From assembly GCF_018987265.1 (NCBI RefSeq), contig NZ_CP076853.1, positions 4,022,501-4,086,500 on the forward strand: DNA of 64,000 bases, written 5' to 3'. Positions 46,632-58,066 of the stretch are shown in pieces. The translations under genes were made by a program, and so were the position numbers. The DNA is from Rhizobium sp. WYJ-E13 (GTDB taxonomy: Bacteria; Pseudomonadota; Alphaproteobacteria; Rhizobiales; Rhizobiaceae). Under the pieces are notes generated by a model. The model was not told the DNA's origin. It worked only from the letters and a program-made list of their open reading frames with translations, and made no database searches. How positions within the stretch are numbered: the first letter of the stretch is position 1; every line of letters begins with the position of its first letter.

Positions 46632-48155
46632 GTGTTGTCTCCCATTCGTTCAGCGTCCAATGCAAGCCTTTCTTCTCAGGGTCAGACGGCGGCAATCGTT
46701 GCCGGCGGCCTCGGCCGTTCGGTGGTCGCCCCCACCCCGGTGAATGCAGTTGAAGCTGCCGACCTCAACGCCGCAATTGCCGGCAAGCTCAATATCCTGC
46801 TTATCGCCGCGCGCCAGCGCATGATTGAAGCACTTCTCGACATCATCAATGCGACGGGACGCACGATATCGCTGCAGCGAGGCAAAGGCGAATCCGATCA
46901 AGCCTTTGCCACCCGTGTCGCTGATGCCATCCGTCACATGCCCGACGCCGAGATCGATGCGGTCGAGCGCCAGCTTTCCGATGACGGACATAGCCTGCCG
47001 CTGAGAATGATCGCCGCAGCCCTCAAGGATCCGACCGGGCCGGAGGCCACCCGTGTCATCGCCTATCTCGAGATTGTCAGCTACAAGGACAGGGATCTTG
47101 CGGCCCGCGCCGTTGTCCGCTCTTATCGCCAGAATGATGCTGCCCCGCTGCCCCGCACCGAGCCGCGGCCGGAAATCAAGCTTCAGGGAGAAAACCTGTC
47201 TGCGGCACGTCAGTTGGCAGCAAAACCCGTTGAAAGTGCGGCGATACCCGCTGCCGAAGAAATCGTTCCAGCCGAAACAGCTGTTGTCGTGACGACCGAT
47301 CTAGCCGTTGAGGACCAGCAGGCTGGAAGGCAGCCCGCGACAGCGGCGCATGACGCTTCATCGCAGGCGACCACGCCGAGAGAGACAGAAGAAGTCCAGG
47401 TCGCATCGGTAAAGCGGGAAGTGGTCGAGCCGGAACAGGCTGGCCCAGCTCTCGAGCAGCAGACGATCTCTGCCAAGGCCGATCCGGTGATCCCGCGCAG
47501 CTGGACCGGCATTGCCAGCTCCATGACCGAACAGGTTTCGCACATGATCGCAACGATCATCCGCGAGCAGGAGGCAACTGTCCTGTTGACGGATACGCCC
47601 GTCGAAGCTGCCGTCGAAATCGATGCTATGCTGGACGAGGCCGTCATCAGCGAGGCGACGGAGAGCCTGGTTCGCGCCACCCCAGAAGATGTGGTCGAGC
47701 CTGCATCTGCTCAGGCTACCCAGGCTTCTCGCCCGTCCGAGACGGAGATCGCGACAGCCGCCCAGACGGCGCGTCCTGCCAGGGACATTGCCGCTCAGCC
47801 GCAGCCGGTTCCTCTCCCGGTAATCGAGACACCCTCATACGTTCCGCTTGCGGCACGTATGCCGGACGGCCTGCCCTATGCCCAGACGCCGTACCAGTTC
47901 GCTCGCGACGAATACAAGGCAACCAAGGCCGATGAGCCGCCTCATCGCCAACATGAAAATGGCGGCTCTCAGGATCAGCAGCAACAGCAGCAGGCGCAAT
48001 CCGGTCAGGACGAAGAGCAGCGGGCCGGCGAAGGAGACGCCCCGCGTGAAGAGCGGCGGCAGCCGAAAATGTTCGATCCCGATCCCTCTACGACGCCGGC
48101 AACCGTCGCCGATCCGGTCTATGCCCTCTATCAGCGCATGGTGGGCTGGGAATAA
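46632..48155 (+). CDS. Hypothetical protein with Gln-rich disordered tail, 507 aa
   Basis: The family is not recognised. A GTG at 46632 is chosen because aaggag lies seven bases before; GTG at 46626 is too close and TTG at 46635 is possible. Residues about 30-175 look folded and helical (KLNILLIAARQRMIEALLDIINATGRTISLQRGKGE, then RMIAAALKDPTGPEATRVIAYLEI). From about 180 on it is low-complexity, rich in Ala, Glu, Gln and Pro, with a run of seven Gln (QDQQQQQQQAQ-like), and it ends with a short conserved-looking YALYQRMVGWE. There is no signal peptide. The layout resembles a scaffold or cargo-adapter protein. Confidence 0.75.
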   Translation: MLSPIRSASNASLSSQGQTAAIVAGGLGRSVVAPTPVNAVEAADLNAAIAGKLNILLIAARQRMIEALLDIINATGRTISLQRGKGESDQAFATRVADAIRHMPDAEIDAVERQLSDDGHSLPLRMIAAALKDPTGPEATRVIAYLEIVSYKDRDLAARAVVRSYRQNDAAPLPRTEPRPEIKLQGENLSAARQLAAKPVESAAIPAAEEIVPAETAVVVTTDLAVEDQQAGRQPATAAHDASSQATTPRETEEVQVASVKREVVEPEQAGPALEQQTISAKADPVIPRSWTGIASSMTEQVSHMIATIIREQEATVLLTDTPVEAAVEIDAMLDEAVISEATESLVRATPEDVVEPASAQATQASRPSETEIATAAQTARPARDIAAQPQPVPLPVIETPSYVPLAARMPDGLPYAQTPYQFARDEYKATKADEPPHRQHENGGSQDQQQQQQAQSGQDEEQRAGEGDAPREERRQPKMFDPDPSTTPATVADPVYALYQRMVGWE

Positions 48156-48230
48156 TCCGAAGCACTTTCTGCGGGTGCGCATAGCGGAATTGCGTGGGTA
48201 CAAAGAACTCCAAACAATCCCCCAAACGAA

Positions 48231-48260
48231 AGAACCCGCCGGATCGCTCCGGCGGGTTCT
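48231..48260. terminator. Bidirectional intrinsic terminator
   Basis: A 13-bp perfect stem (agaacccgccgga / tccggcgggttct) around tcgc, with a T-rich tail on both strands (tcatttct on plus, ttcgtttgg on minus). It lies between the convergent hypothetical and rpsA genes. Confidence 0.85.
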
Positions 48261-48285
48261 TCATTTCTAAGGGATCAGCGAAGGA

Positions 48286-49989
48286 TTATTCGCCGCCGCG
48301 GTTCTTGAGAGCCGCGCCGAGGATGTCGCCAAGCGACGCGCCCGAGTCGGACGAACCGAACTGAGCAACGGCTTCCTTCTCTTCCGCGATTTCCAGAGCC
48401 TTGATGGACAGCATGATCTTGCGGTCCTTCTTGGAGAAGTTGGTGACGCGGGCGTCGAACACCTGGCCGACCGAGAAGCGCTCAGGGCGCTGCTCGTCGC
48501 GGTCGCGGGCGAGGTCGGCGCGACGGATGAACGAAGTGATGTCCTCGTGGTTGACGAGCTTCACTTCGACGCCGCCGTCGTTAACAGCGATGACTTCGCA
48601 GGAAACGACCGCATTCTTGCGCAGGTCGCCGGAAGCAGCGGCTTCGCCGACTGCATCCTTGCCGAGCTGCTTGATGCCGAGCGAGATGCGTTCCTTTTCG
48701 ACGTCGACGTCGAGAACGACAGCCTTGACGACATCGCCCTTGTTGAACTCCTCGATGACCTGTTCGCCCGGACGGTTCCAGTCGAGGTCGGAGAGGTGAA
48801 CCATGCCGTCGACATCGCCGTCGAGGCCGATGAACAGGCCGAATTCGGTCTTGTTCTTGACTTCGCCTTCGACTTCAGTGCCGGCCGGATGGCTGCGGGC
48901 GAATGCTGCCCACGGGTTTTCCAGCGTCTGCTTGAGCCCGAGCGAAATACGGCGCTTGGACGGATCGACTTCGAGAACGACGACTTCGACTTCCTGGCTC
49001 GTGGACAGGATCTTGCCGGGATGGACGTTCTTCTTGGTCCAGGACATTTCCGAGATGTGGATCAGGCCTTCGATGCCCGGCTCCAGCTCGACGAATGCAC
49101 CGTAGTCGGTGATGTTCGTGACGGTACCGGAGATCTTCTTGCCTTCCGGATACTTGGCCTGGATGCCATCCCACGGATCGGACTCGAGCTGCTTCATGCC
49201 GAGCGAGATGCGGTGGGTTTCCTGGTTGATGCGGATGATCTGAACCTTGACCTGCTGGCCGATGTTCAGGATTTCCGACGGATGGTTCACACGGCGCCAT
49301 GCCATGTCGGTGACGTGCAGCAGGCCGTCGATGCCGCCGAGGTCAACGAACGCACCGTAGTCGGTGATGTTCTTGACGACGCCGTCAACAACCTGGCCTT
49401 CTTCGAGGTTCTGAACGATTTCAGAACGCTGCTCGGCACGGGATTCTTCCAGAACCGTACGGCGCGAAACCACGATGTTGCCGCGGCGCTTGTCCATCTT
49501 GAGGATTTCGAAGGGCTGCGGGTTGTGCATCAGCGGCGTGACGTCGCGGATCGGGCGGATATCGACCTGAGAGCGCGGCAGGAAGGCGATCGCACCGTCG
49601 AGGTCGACCGTGAAGCCGCCCTTGACCTGGTTGAAGATCACGCCTTCGACGCGCTCGCCAGCTTCGAATTTGGCTTCGAGCTTGATCCAGCTTTCTTCGC
49701 GGCGAGCCTTTTCACGCGACAGAACTGCTTCGCCCAGCGCGTTTTCGATGCGCTCGACGTAAACTTCGACTTCGTCGCCGACCTTCAGCGAACCGTCCTT
49801 GGCACGTGCGCCGAATTCCTTGAGCGCGATGCGGCCTTCGACCTTCAGGCCGACGTCAACAACGGCGACATCCTTTTCGATGCCCGTGACGATACCCTTG
49901 GTAACATAGCCTTCGGCCAGATCGTTCTTGGCAAAGGACTCTTCGAGAAGGGCCGCGAAATCCTCGCGAGAGGGAGTTGCTACTGACAT
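48286..49989 (-). CDS. rpsA: 30S ribosomal protein S1
   Basis: 567 residues from the ATG at 49989 (caggagatttt upstream). Repeated S1 RNA-binding domains are obvious, for example VVDGVVKNITDYGAFVDLGGIDGLLHVTDMAWRRV and ISGTVTNITDYGAFVELEPGIEGLIHISEMSWTKK; about six can be counted. It helps mRNA bind the 30S subunit. The order cmk then rpsA is widely conserved. Confidence 0.97.
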   Translation of the reverse strand: MSVATPSREDFAALLEESFAKNDLAEGYVTKGIVTGIEKDVAVVDVGLKVEGRIALKEFGARAKDGSLKVGDEVEVYVERIENALGEAVLSREKARREESWIKLEAKFEAGERVEGVIFNQVKGGFTVDLDGAIAFLPRSQVDIRPIRDVTPLMHNPQPFEILKMDKRRGNIVVSRRTVLEESRAEQRSEIVQNLEEGQVVDGVVKNITDYGAFVDLGGIDGLLHVTDMAWRRVNHPSEILNIGQQVKVQIIRINQETHRISLGMKQLESDPWDGIQAKYPEGKKISGTVTNITDYGAFVELEPGIEGLIHISEMSWTKKNVHPGKILSTSQEVEVVVLEVDPSKRRISLGLKQTLENPWAAFARSHPAGTEVEGEVKNKTEFGLFIGLDGDVDGMVHLSDLDWNRPGEQVIEEFNKGDVVKAVVLDVDVEKERISLGIKQLGKDAVGEAAASGDLRKNAVVSCEVIAVNDGGVEVKLVNHEDITSFIRRADLARDRDEQRPERFSVGQVFDARVTNFSKKDRKIMLSIKALEIAEEKEAVAQFGSSDSGASLGDILGAALKNRGGE

Positions 49990-50165
49990 AAAATCTCCTG
50001 CGTGGCCTTCGATAGCGTTAAGGCTCACGTATGCGCCGGTTGGTTCGTGTTGAACGGGCCTGAACCCAGTCCGCCTTCTTTCACGAAGGCAATCCGGCGC
50101 TTGGACGGAATTTCAGGCTACTTTTGCATTGCCTCCGCGCTTGAAGCACGGAAAGCCGCTTATTT

Positions 50166-50810
50166 TTAGGCATTTCGGCTCAAGGCAGCGTCGATGATCG
50201 ACCTGGCAGCTTGAAACGCGGCCTCTATACTCATTTCCGACGTGTCAAGCAAGTGCGCATCGACTGCCGGTTTCATCGGGCTGTCCGCCCTGTTCATGTC
50301 GCGATCGTCGCGCCGTTTTACGTCCTCGAAGATCGCATCGAAGTCCGCCGCGCCGCCCTTGCCGATGATCTCGTCATAGCGGCGTTTTGCACGCACTTCC
50401 GGCGATGCCGTCACATAGAGCTTCACCGGTGCCGCAGGGCAGACGACGGTGCCGATATCGCGCCCGTCGAGAACCGCCCCCGGCGGCCTCTCGGAAAACC
50501 GCCGCTGCGCCGCGACCAACGCCCGGCGAACTGCCGGCATCACCGCAATCTTCGAGGCGGCTTCGCCGATCTCATGTCTCGACAATATATCGCGATCGAG
50601 CCCGGCCAGTTCAACCTCGCGCGCCATCTTTTCAGCGATCGTCTCGTCGTCGAGCGGCAGGCCGGCGTCGATGAGCGCCTTGGCGACCGCCCGATAGGTG
50701 AGGCCGGTATCGAGGTGGTGGAAGCCGTATTGTTCGGCGATCCCTCGCGAAAGGGTGCCTTTGCCTGCCGCGGCAGGGCCGTCGATGGCGATGATGAAGC
50801 TGTCGCTCAT
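50166..50810 (-). CDS. cmk: Cytidylate kinase
   Basis: 214 residues from the ATG at 50810. P-loop [34 protein letters not shown], then [34 protein letters not shown]. It phosphorylates CMP and dCMP. It follows the paiB remnant and aroA, and precedes rpsA on the same strand, the usual aroA-cmk-rpsA order. Confidence 0.95.
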   Translation of the reverse strand: MSDSFIIAIDGPAAAGKGTLSRGIAEQYGFHHLDTGLTYRAVAKALIDAGLPLDDETIAEKMAREVELAGLDRDILSRHEIGEAASKIAVMPAVRRALVAAQRRFSERPPGAVLDGRDIGTVVCPAAPVKLYVTASPEVRAKRRYDEIIGKGGAADFDAIFEDVKRRDDRDMNRADSPMKPAVDAHLLDTSEMSIEAAFQAARSIIDAALSRNA

Positions 50811-50814
50811 GAAA

Positions 50815-51070
50815 TCATTCCGTGCCGAGGCCGCCGTAGCGGCGCACCAGTTCCTGCATTTCGGCCTGCTCTGCCATCTCGGTGAGGCCTTTGGCAACAC
50901 CCTCGCCGCAGCGTTCCCTTCTCTGATGCGCCGGCATCGAGATGGAGCAGCACGGAGTTAACGATCAATTCGGAGGCGCCCGCCGTAATCAGCAGGCCAA
51001 GCGGGTACGCGCGCATCAGCGCGTGCTGCACATTGAGATTGTCTTCGCGGAAATGTGGCGGCTGGTACAT
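50815..51070 (-). pseudogene. paiB-like remnant with internal deletion
   Basis: The first 54 codons (MYQPPHFREDNLNVQHALMR, then [20 protein letters not shown] and [12 protein letters not shown]) are the N-terminus of a PaiB/FMN-binding negative regulator, a family of about 200 residues. After about 50909 the frame is meaningless, but the next frame reads [29 protein letters not shown] and stops at 50815, which looks like the C-terminus of the same gene. About 120 central codons are missing. The remnant starts one base after the aroA stop. Confidence 0.65.
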
Positions 51071-51071
51071 G

Positions 51072-52427
<1,356 letters not shown>

Positions 52428-52697
52428 CTAGTCCCTTGCAAAGGCAATTTTCGGGCCGCTCACACCTCGGCGCCGGGATATTTTTCTGGCGGGCCTTGCG
52501 GCAATCGCGGCTGGTTAGCACAAACTTGCCGAGCGGTCATCCGGAATGCCGGACAAACGCCTGAAGTGCCCCATGAAGTTTAGCTTTGACACGGGAAGCC
52601 GTAGCGATTAAGGGGACCGGCTTATAAATTCCGAATAGAACGCCGGTTTGACGGCATTTGCCGAATCTCGCATTCGGCCATTCTCATGAGGCTTATA

Positions 52698-53078
52698 GTG
52701 GCAAAAGCGGAACTTGGAACCAAGCGCACCGATCCGGAAACCGGCAAGAAGTTCTACGACCTGAACCGGGACCCGATCGTCTCCCCTTACACCGGTAAAT
52801 CCTACCCCCTGTCCTTCTTCGAAGAAACCTCGGCAATCGCCGAAGTTCAGGATGAGGACGAGGTTGCCGAAGTCGATACCGAAAACACCGAAGTCGAACT
52901 GGTTTCGCTCGAAGATGCCGAAGATGGCGCGTCTGGCGACGATATCCCTGACATGGGTGACGACGATGTCGAAATCGAAGGCGATGACGACGATACCTTC
53001 CTCGAAGCCGATGAAGATGACGAAGATGACGACATGAGCGACATCATCGGCGTCACCGGCGACGAAGACGAAGTCTGA
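52698..53078 (+). CDS. TIGR02300 family acidic protein
   Basis: 126 residues from the GTG at 52698 (tgagg upstream), which gives the family's usual start VAKAELGTKRTDPETGKKFYDLNRDPIVSPYTGKSYP. After this conserved 40-residue head, the rest is a tail made almost wholly of Asp and Glu (for example EGDDDDTFLEADEDDEDDD). The function of the family, common in alphaproteobacteria, is unknown. The acidic tail suggests binding to a basic partner. Confidence 0.88.
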   Translation: MAKAELGTKRTDPETGKKFYDLNRDPIVSPYTGKSYPLSFFEETSAIAEVQDEDEVAEVDTENTEVELVSLEDAEDGASGDDIPDMGDDDVEIEGDDDDTFLEADEDDEDDDMSDIIGVTGDEDEV

Positions 53079-53089
53079 TCGAACGAATA

Positions 53090-53128
53090 CCGGCCCGGAT
53101 GACAAAAATTTTTCGGGCCGGATCTTTT
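53090..53128 (+). terminator. Intrinsic terminator
   Basis: ccggcccg / cgggccgg form a stem with an A/T-rich loop, followed by atctttta. It lies 12 bases after the acidic-protein stop. Confidence 0.7.
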
Positions 53129-53227
53129 AGGCTTGCCATCTGCGAAAACCGCAAGTAATAAGCCGCCACTCCAGAGGGAACGCCCTCCGGACCATCCCAG
53201 GACCGGCGCAGGCCGGGCCACCCTGAT

Positions 53228-53303
<76 letters not shown>

Positions 53304-53452
53304 AACCCTCCAATGCGGTTCAATAAACACCTCAGGTCAACATAACTGACATTTTTCGGTGATTCCTCCGTCGCCGCTTTGCCAGCGGCTGAAAGCGGGT
53401 TTTTATATTGGTCGTCGAAGTCAACCGATTCGACATTTCCCGGACCCGAAGC

Positions 53453-54175
53453 ATGACACGAGCAAGACGCCGCCGCATCATCAGAACCCGTAGGACCGCG
53501 ACTGGACTTGCGCTGGTCGGTGCGATTTCCTTTCTCGCCGGAATGACGGATGCGACCGGTTTGTTTCTGACCGGCGACTTCGTTTCCTTTATGACCGGCA
53601 ATACGACGCGGGCGGCACTGGCGCTGAGCAGTGGCGATGTCAGGCACGCCGCCGTGCTGCTGTCTGCCATCATTGTCTTCGTGCTTGGCAATGCCGCCGG
53701 CATCGTCGTCGCCCACCGGGCCGAACGACGCATCTTCGTCGTGCTCTGCTGCGTCAGCCTCATGCTGGCGCTGGCCTCGATGATGACGCCGCAGGATCTG
53801 TTGATGACACGTTTCTATATGATCGTTGTCACAATGGGCATGGTGAATGCGGCGGTCGAGCATATAGAAGGACTGCCGATCGGCCTGACCTATGTGACCG
53901 GCGCGCTGTCGCGCTTCGGCCGCGGCATAGGCCGCTGGATCATCGGCGACCGGCGCCTCGACTGGACGATCCAGATCGTGCCGTGGGGCGGCATGGTGCT
54001 CGGCGCCATCAGCGGTGCCCTCATGACCCGTCTTGTGGGCGCGCAGGCGCTGTGGCTGGTCTCCATCTTCGCGATGGCGCTGGCGATTGTCGCCCTGTTT
54101 ATTCCCCGCCCGCTGCAGCGGCGGTTCAATCAAAAGATCGCAGCTCCCCAACCACATCCTGTGCACACCAGGTAA
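53453..54175 (+). CDS. DUF1275 (YoaK) family membrane protein
   Basis: 240 residues from the ATG at 53453. Six to seven membrane helices. The family's opening LVGAISFLAGMTDATGLFLTGDFVSFMTGNTTRAALAL is clear. The N-terminus is Arg-rich (TRARRRRIIRTRRT), fitting a cytoplasmic start. Transport or sensing roles are guessed for this family, but none is proven. Confidence 0.88.
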   Translation: MTRARRRRIIRTRRTATGLALVGAISFLAGMTDATGLFLTGDFVSFMTGNTTRAALALSSGDVRHAAVLLSAIIVFVLGNAAGIVVAHRAERRIFVVLCCVSLMLALASMMTPQDLLMTRFYMIVVTMGMVNAAVEHIEGLPIGLTYVTGALSRFGRGIGRWIIGDRRLDWTIQIVPWGGMVLGAISGALMTRLVGAQALWLVSIFAMALAIVALFIPRPLQRRFNQKIAAPQPHPVHTR

Positions 54176-54322
54176 CGGCAATCATTGCAGTCGTTCTCGA
54201 ATTGGATAGGAAGGCCAGACGCTATCAGGCGAGGAGTTGAACCTGTTCGTATTTTCGAAGCTCGTCTGGATCTTTGGCCGTACCTTGCCGGCCGCACCTC
54301 GGCACTCTTTCCGAGCTGAGGA

Positions 54323-54793
54323 CTATTTCTTGGAGATGGTGACGAATTTCGTGCCGCGCACGCGGGTGGTGACGACACAGGGGGCGCCGCCGGTGCGATC
54401 GCAGAAGCGCGGACTCATTTTCATAGCGAGCACCATATTGCCAAAGCGCTGCACGAAGTCGTAGCCGAAGATCTGCGCGGTCGCGATCATGAAGTAGCCG
54501 CCTTCGGCCACTTGCAGATAGAAATTATAGGTGCAGCCGTCTTCATTGCACTGCGGACCCTTCTGGCCGTCGCAGGTGAGTTCGCCCTCGTTGACGACCG
54601 CGTCCATCAGCCCGTCATTGTTGATATCCTGGCGGATGAGGAAGCCGTCACCGAAGGATGCTTCCGTGCATTGTTCCTGGAAATGCTTCTTCTCGTAGAT
54701 CTCCGGATCGGAGATCAGCGATTGCTGGGCGAAGGCCGCAACCGGCATGACCAGCAGCAAAACGACGTTCAGGAGTACGGGCAGCAGCTTCAC
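54323..54793 (-). CDS. Exported hypothetical protein, 156 aa
   Basis: A GTG at 54793 is preferred, with agaggaaa five bases upstream; an ATG at 54832 lacks a good site. Signal peptide KLLPVLLNVVLLLVMPVAAFAQQ. The mature part has six Cys, enough for disulphides, and an Asp-rich loop (RQDINNDGLMDAVVNEGELTCDGQKGPQCNEDGC) that resembles an EF-hand-like or VCBS calcium site. The protein is probably periplasmic; its family was not recognised. Confidence 0.75.
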   Translation of the reverse strand: MKLLPVLLNVVLLLVMPVAAFAQQSLISDPEIYEKKHFQEQCTEASFGDGFLIRQDINNDGLMDAVVNEGELTCDGQKGPQCNEDGCTYNFYLQVAEGGYFMIATAQIFGYDFVQRFGNMVLAMKMSPRFCDRTGGAPCVVTTRVRGTKFVTISKK

Positions 54794-54905
54794 GGCTTTC
54801 CTCTTTTGGATAAAGGCTCTCTGGCCTTTCATTCTCTATGCGCCGCCTTGCGCCGCCCTTGCCGCGATGATTCAGTGTGCTTCGTTCGCCGGTTTGGAGG
54901 CTTCG

Positions 54906-55541
54906 ATGTCATTGCTCGTCTATCTCGATTATGCTGGCATTGCCCTCTTTGCCGCAACCGGCGCGCTGGCCGCCTCGCGCAAGCAACTCGATCTGATCGG
55001 CTTCCTGTTTTTCGCGATCGTAACGGGGACGGGCGGCGGCACGGTGCGCGATATAATTCTCGGCCGCGTGCCGGTCTTCTGGGTGTTGAACCCATTCTAT
55101 ATCGTCATCTGTTGCATCGCGGGTGTCGTCGTCTTCTTTACCGCCCATCTCCTGGAATCGCGCTATCGCCTGCTGATCTGGCTCGATGCGGTCGGCCTTG
55201 CCGCCTATTGCGTGCTTGGCGCCGCCAAAGGGCTGGCCGCCACCGGCTCGCCGACGATCGCCATTGTCACCGGCGCCCTGACGGCGACTTTCGGCGGCAT
55301 CCTGCGCGATCTCCTGGCAAACGAACCATCCGTGCTGCTGCGCCCGGAAATCTACGTGACGGCGGCTCTGGTGGGATCCGGTGTCTTTACCAGCGTCAAT
55401 GCGCTAGGCGCTGAGATATATATCGCGTCGGCCTGCGGGGTCTTGGCAGCCTTTGCAGTGCGTGGCGGAGCCCTGTGGTTCGGCTGGACATTCCCGACCT
55501 ACAAGCACCGACCCGGCCGGCATCCCGATGATGTAATGTGA
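54906..55541 (+). CDS. TRIC-type cation channel family protein (UPF0126/YicG)
   Basis: 211 residues with seven membrane helices in two repeats. Each repeat has the glycine-rich GxGGGxxRD motif: GTGTGGGTVRDIILGRVP at about 41-58 and ATFGGILRDLLANEP at about 127-141. The family is related to trimeric intracellular cation channels. The start is set by the first motif and signal-like N-terminus. Confidence 0.9.
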   Translation: MSLLVYLDYAGIALFAATGALAASRKQLDLIGFLFFAIVTGTGGGTVRDIILGRVPVFWVLNPFYIVICCIAGVVVFFTAHLLESRYRLLIWLDAVGLAAYCVLGAAKGLAATGSPTIAIVTGALTATFGGILRDLLANEPSVLLRPEIYVTAALVGSGVFTSVNALGAEIYIASACGVLAAFAVRGGALWFGWTFPTYKHRPGRHPDDVM

Positions 55542-55543
55542 TA

Positions 55544-55963
55544 TCAGATCTGCTTCTGCCGCAGGCGGATCACCACGTCGACATGAGCAATTTCCATGCC
55601 TTCGGGCGGGGGCGGCAGATTGTCGATGGTCAGATTGCTGATCGGAATATCGAGCACCTCGTTTTCGCCTTCGACAAAAAAGTGATGGTGGTCGGAGACA
55701 TTGGTGTCGAAATAGGTCTTGGCGCTCTCGACGGCGAGGACACGGATCATGCCGGCTTCGGTGAACTGGTGCAGCGTATTGTAAACCGTCGCGAGCGAAA
55801 CCGGTACGCCTGCAGCAACAGCCTCCTCGTGCAGTTCCTCGACGGTCAAATGCCGGTCCCCTTTGGCGAACAGGAGATCGCCAAGCGCAACGCGCTGGCG
55901 GGTGGGACGCAGGCCTGCGCTGCGCAGCCTTACCTCAATGGCGATCGGGGCTTCACCCGTCAT
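55544..55963 (-). CDS. irr: Iron response regulator Irr (Fur family)
   Basis: 139 residues from the ATG at 55963 (ggag nine bases before). Winged helix LRPTRQRVALGDLLFAKGDRHLTVEELHEEAVAAGVPVSLATVYNTLHQF; the heme-sensitive HHH motif in SDHHHFFVEGENEV. It lacks the CxxC pairs of Fur. In rhizobia Irr represses iron-costly genes under low iron and is degraded or inactivated by heme. The fabA-adjacent position is common in this group. Confidence 0.93.
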   Translation of the reverse strand: MTGEAPIAIEVRLRSAGLRPTRQRVALGDLLFAKGDRHLTVEELHEEAVAAGVPVSLATVYNTLHQFTEAGMIRVLAVESAKTYFDTNVSDHHHFFVEGENEVLDIPISNLTIDNLPPPPEGMEIAHVDVVIRLRQKQI

Positions 55964-56266
55964 TGACACCAACTCCGGTTATTCTGGCGAAAAGCAATCA
56001 TGTTTGTTCAAAGCGATATAACTTTTGCGCAAAAGCCTTTCAATAGTTCAATGGGGACAAGAGCCTTCGAAAGGCCGCAAAAACAGGCTTTTCACGCAAT
56101 TAGGTCTGGTCGCGGCCTTGGCCTTCCTGTATGCGACCACCAAATACTGGCTCAGGCCCGGTCCGGAACCAAGAAATGAAGTCGCCATGCTTGCGCTTCA
56201 TTTTCTGGTGAACTTGGACTAAAGACACACATCCATCGCCAAGAACGCGGGGGGAAACAGAGATTT

Positions 56267-56782
56267 ATGACGACCAGACAGTCCAGCTACTCGTACGAAG
56301 AACTTATCGCCTGCGCACATGGTGAGTTGTTCGGGCCTGGCAATGCGCAGCTGCCTTTGCCGCCCATGCTGATGGTTCATCGGATCACGGATATCTCTGA
56401 AACGGGCGGCGCCTTCGACAAGGGCTATCTGCGGGCCGAATACGATGTTCGCCCGGACGACTGGTATTTCCCCTGCCATTTCGAAGGCAATCCTATCATG
56501 CCCGGCTGCCTCGGCCTTGACGGCATGTGGCAGTTGACCGGCTTCTACCTGGGTTGGCTCGGTGAACAGGGCCGCGGCATGGCGCTCTCGACCGGCGAAG
56601 TGAAGTTCAAGGGCATGGTCCGCCCGCACACGAAGCTGATTGAATACGGTATCGACTTCAAGCGCGTCATGCGTGGCCGTCTGGTGCTTGGCACTGCCGA
56701 TGGCTGGCTGAAGGCGGATGGCGAAACCATTTATCAGGCGACCGATCTTCGCGTCGGTCTCTCGAAAGACAAGACGGCCTGA
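56267..56782 (+). CDS. fabA: 3-hydroxydecanoyl-ACP dehydratase/isomerase
   Basis: 171 residues. The active-site stretch [20 protein letters not shown] contains the catalytic His and Asp. It makes trans-2 and cis-3 decenoyl-ACP, the branch point to unsaturated fatty acids. First gene of fabA-fabB-fabI, all tightly spaced. Confidence 0.97.
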   Translation: MTTRQSSYSYEELIACAHGELFGPGNAQLPLPPMLMVHRITDISETGGAFDKGYLRAEYDVRPDDWYFPCHFEGNPIMPGCLGLDGMWQLTGFYLGWLGEQGRGMALSTGEVKFKGMVRPHTKLIEYGIDFKRVMRGRLVLGTADGWLKADGETIYQATDLRVGLSKDKTA

Positions 56783-56828
56783 AAACCGCATTTCGAGCGG
56801 CTTACGAAAACAACAAGGGTTTGATCAG

Positions 56829-58061
56829 ATGAGACGGGTAGTTGTCACGGGTCTGGGTGTCGTGTCTTCGATCGGAAACGACGCGGCCGAAGTCACCGAA
56901 TCCTTGCGGCAGGCAAAGTCGGGTATTTCTTTCTCCAGCGATTTCGCCGAACACGGCTTCAAGTGCCAGGTTTGGGGCAGTCCCAAGCTCGGCGCGGACA
57001 AGCTCGCCGAACTGGTCGATCGCCGTGCGATGCGCTTCCTGTCGCAGGGCGGTGCCTGGAACCACGTTGCCATGAAGCAGGCGATCGCCGATTCCGGTCT
57101 GGAAGACAAGGAATACAGCGAAAACGAGCGTGTCGGCATCATCATGGGCTCCGGCGGTCCGTCTACACGCACACTCATCGAGGCGGCCGAGATCACCGTC
57201 AAGAACAACAGTCCGAAGCGCATCGGTCCCTTCGCCGTACCGAAGGCTATGTCATCCACCGCTTCCGCAACGCTTGCCACCTGGTTCAAGATCCATGGTG
57301 TCAACTATTCGATCTCGTCTGCCTGCTCGACCTCCGCGCACTGCATCGGCAATGCCGTGGAAATGATCCAGTGGGGCAAGCAGGACATGATGTTTGCAGG
57401 CGGCCACGAAGACCTCGATTGGACGATGTCGAACCTCTTCGACGCGATGGGCGCCATGTCTTCCAAGTACAACGATACGCCGGACACGGCCTCGCGCGCC
57501 TATGATGTCAGCCGCGATGGTTTCGTCATTGCCGGCGGCGCAGGCGTGCTCATCCTTGAGGAGCTGGAACATGCCAAGGCGCGCGGGGCCAAGATCTATG
57601 CAGAAGTCGTCGGCTATGGCGCGACTTCCGATGGCTATGACATGGTCGCTCCCTCAGGCGAAGGCGCGATCCGCTGCATGCGTCAGGCGCTCGCCACGGT
57701 AAAGGGCGATATCGACTATATCAACACGCACGGCACCTCGACGCCGGTCGGCGACAGCAAGGAAATCGGTGCGATCCGCGAAGTCTTCGGCGACAAGCTC
57801 CCGCATATCCAGTCCACCAAGTCGCTGACGGGCCATTCGCTCGGTGCTGCCGGCGTGCAGGAATCGATTTATTCGCTGCTGATGATGCAGGAAGGCTTCA
57901 TCGGCGAAAGCGCGCATATCAAGGAACTCGACCCGGAATTCGAAGGTGTGCCGATCGTTCGCAAGCGCATCGATAATGCCAAGATCGACCTTGCCCTCTC
58001 CAACTCCTTCGGCTTCGGCGGCACCAACGCCACGCTCGTGTTCCAGCGCTACAACGGATAA
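56829..58061 (+). CDS. fabB: 3-oxoacyl-ACP synthase I
   Basis: 410 residues from the ATG at 56829. The catalytic Cys lies in [16 protein letters not shown], the two His in [15 protein letters not shown] and [14 protein letters not shown]. It elongates unsaturated acyl-ACP made by FabA. The start is 46 bases after fabA. Confidence 0.97.
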   Translation: MRRVVVTGLGVVSSIGNDAAEVTESLRQAKSGISFSSDFAEHGFKCQVWGSPKLGADKLAELVDRRAMRFLSQGGAWNHVAMKQAIADSGLEDKEYSENERVGIIMGSGGPSTRTLIEAAEITVKNNSPKRIGPFAVPKAMSSTASATLATWFKIHGVNYSISSACSTSAHCIGNAVEMIQWGKQDMMFAGGHEDLDWTMSNLFDAMGAMSSKYNDTPDTASRAYDVSRDGFVIAGGAGVLILEELEHAKARGAKIYAEVVGYGATSDGYDMVAPSGEGAIRCMRQALATVKGDIDYINTHGTSTPVGDSKEIGAIREVFGDKLPHIQSTKSLTGHSLGAAGVQESIYSLLMMQEGFIGESAHIKELDPEFEGVPIVRKRIDNAKIDLALSNSFGFGGTNATLVFQRYNG

Positions 58062-58066
58062 TAACA

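Noticed and set aside
56025..56222. A 65-codon frame before fabA with one hydrophobic segment
   Set aside because: It would need a TTG start with no ribosome-binding site, and I see no family. It may be fabA leader; a weak candidate only.
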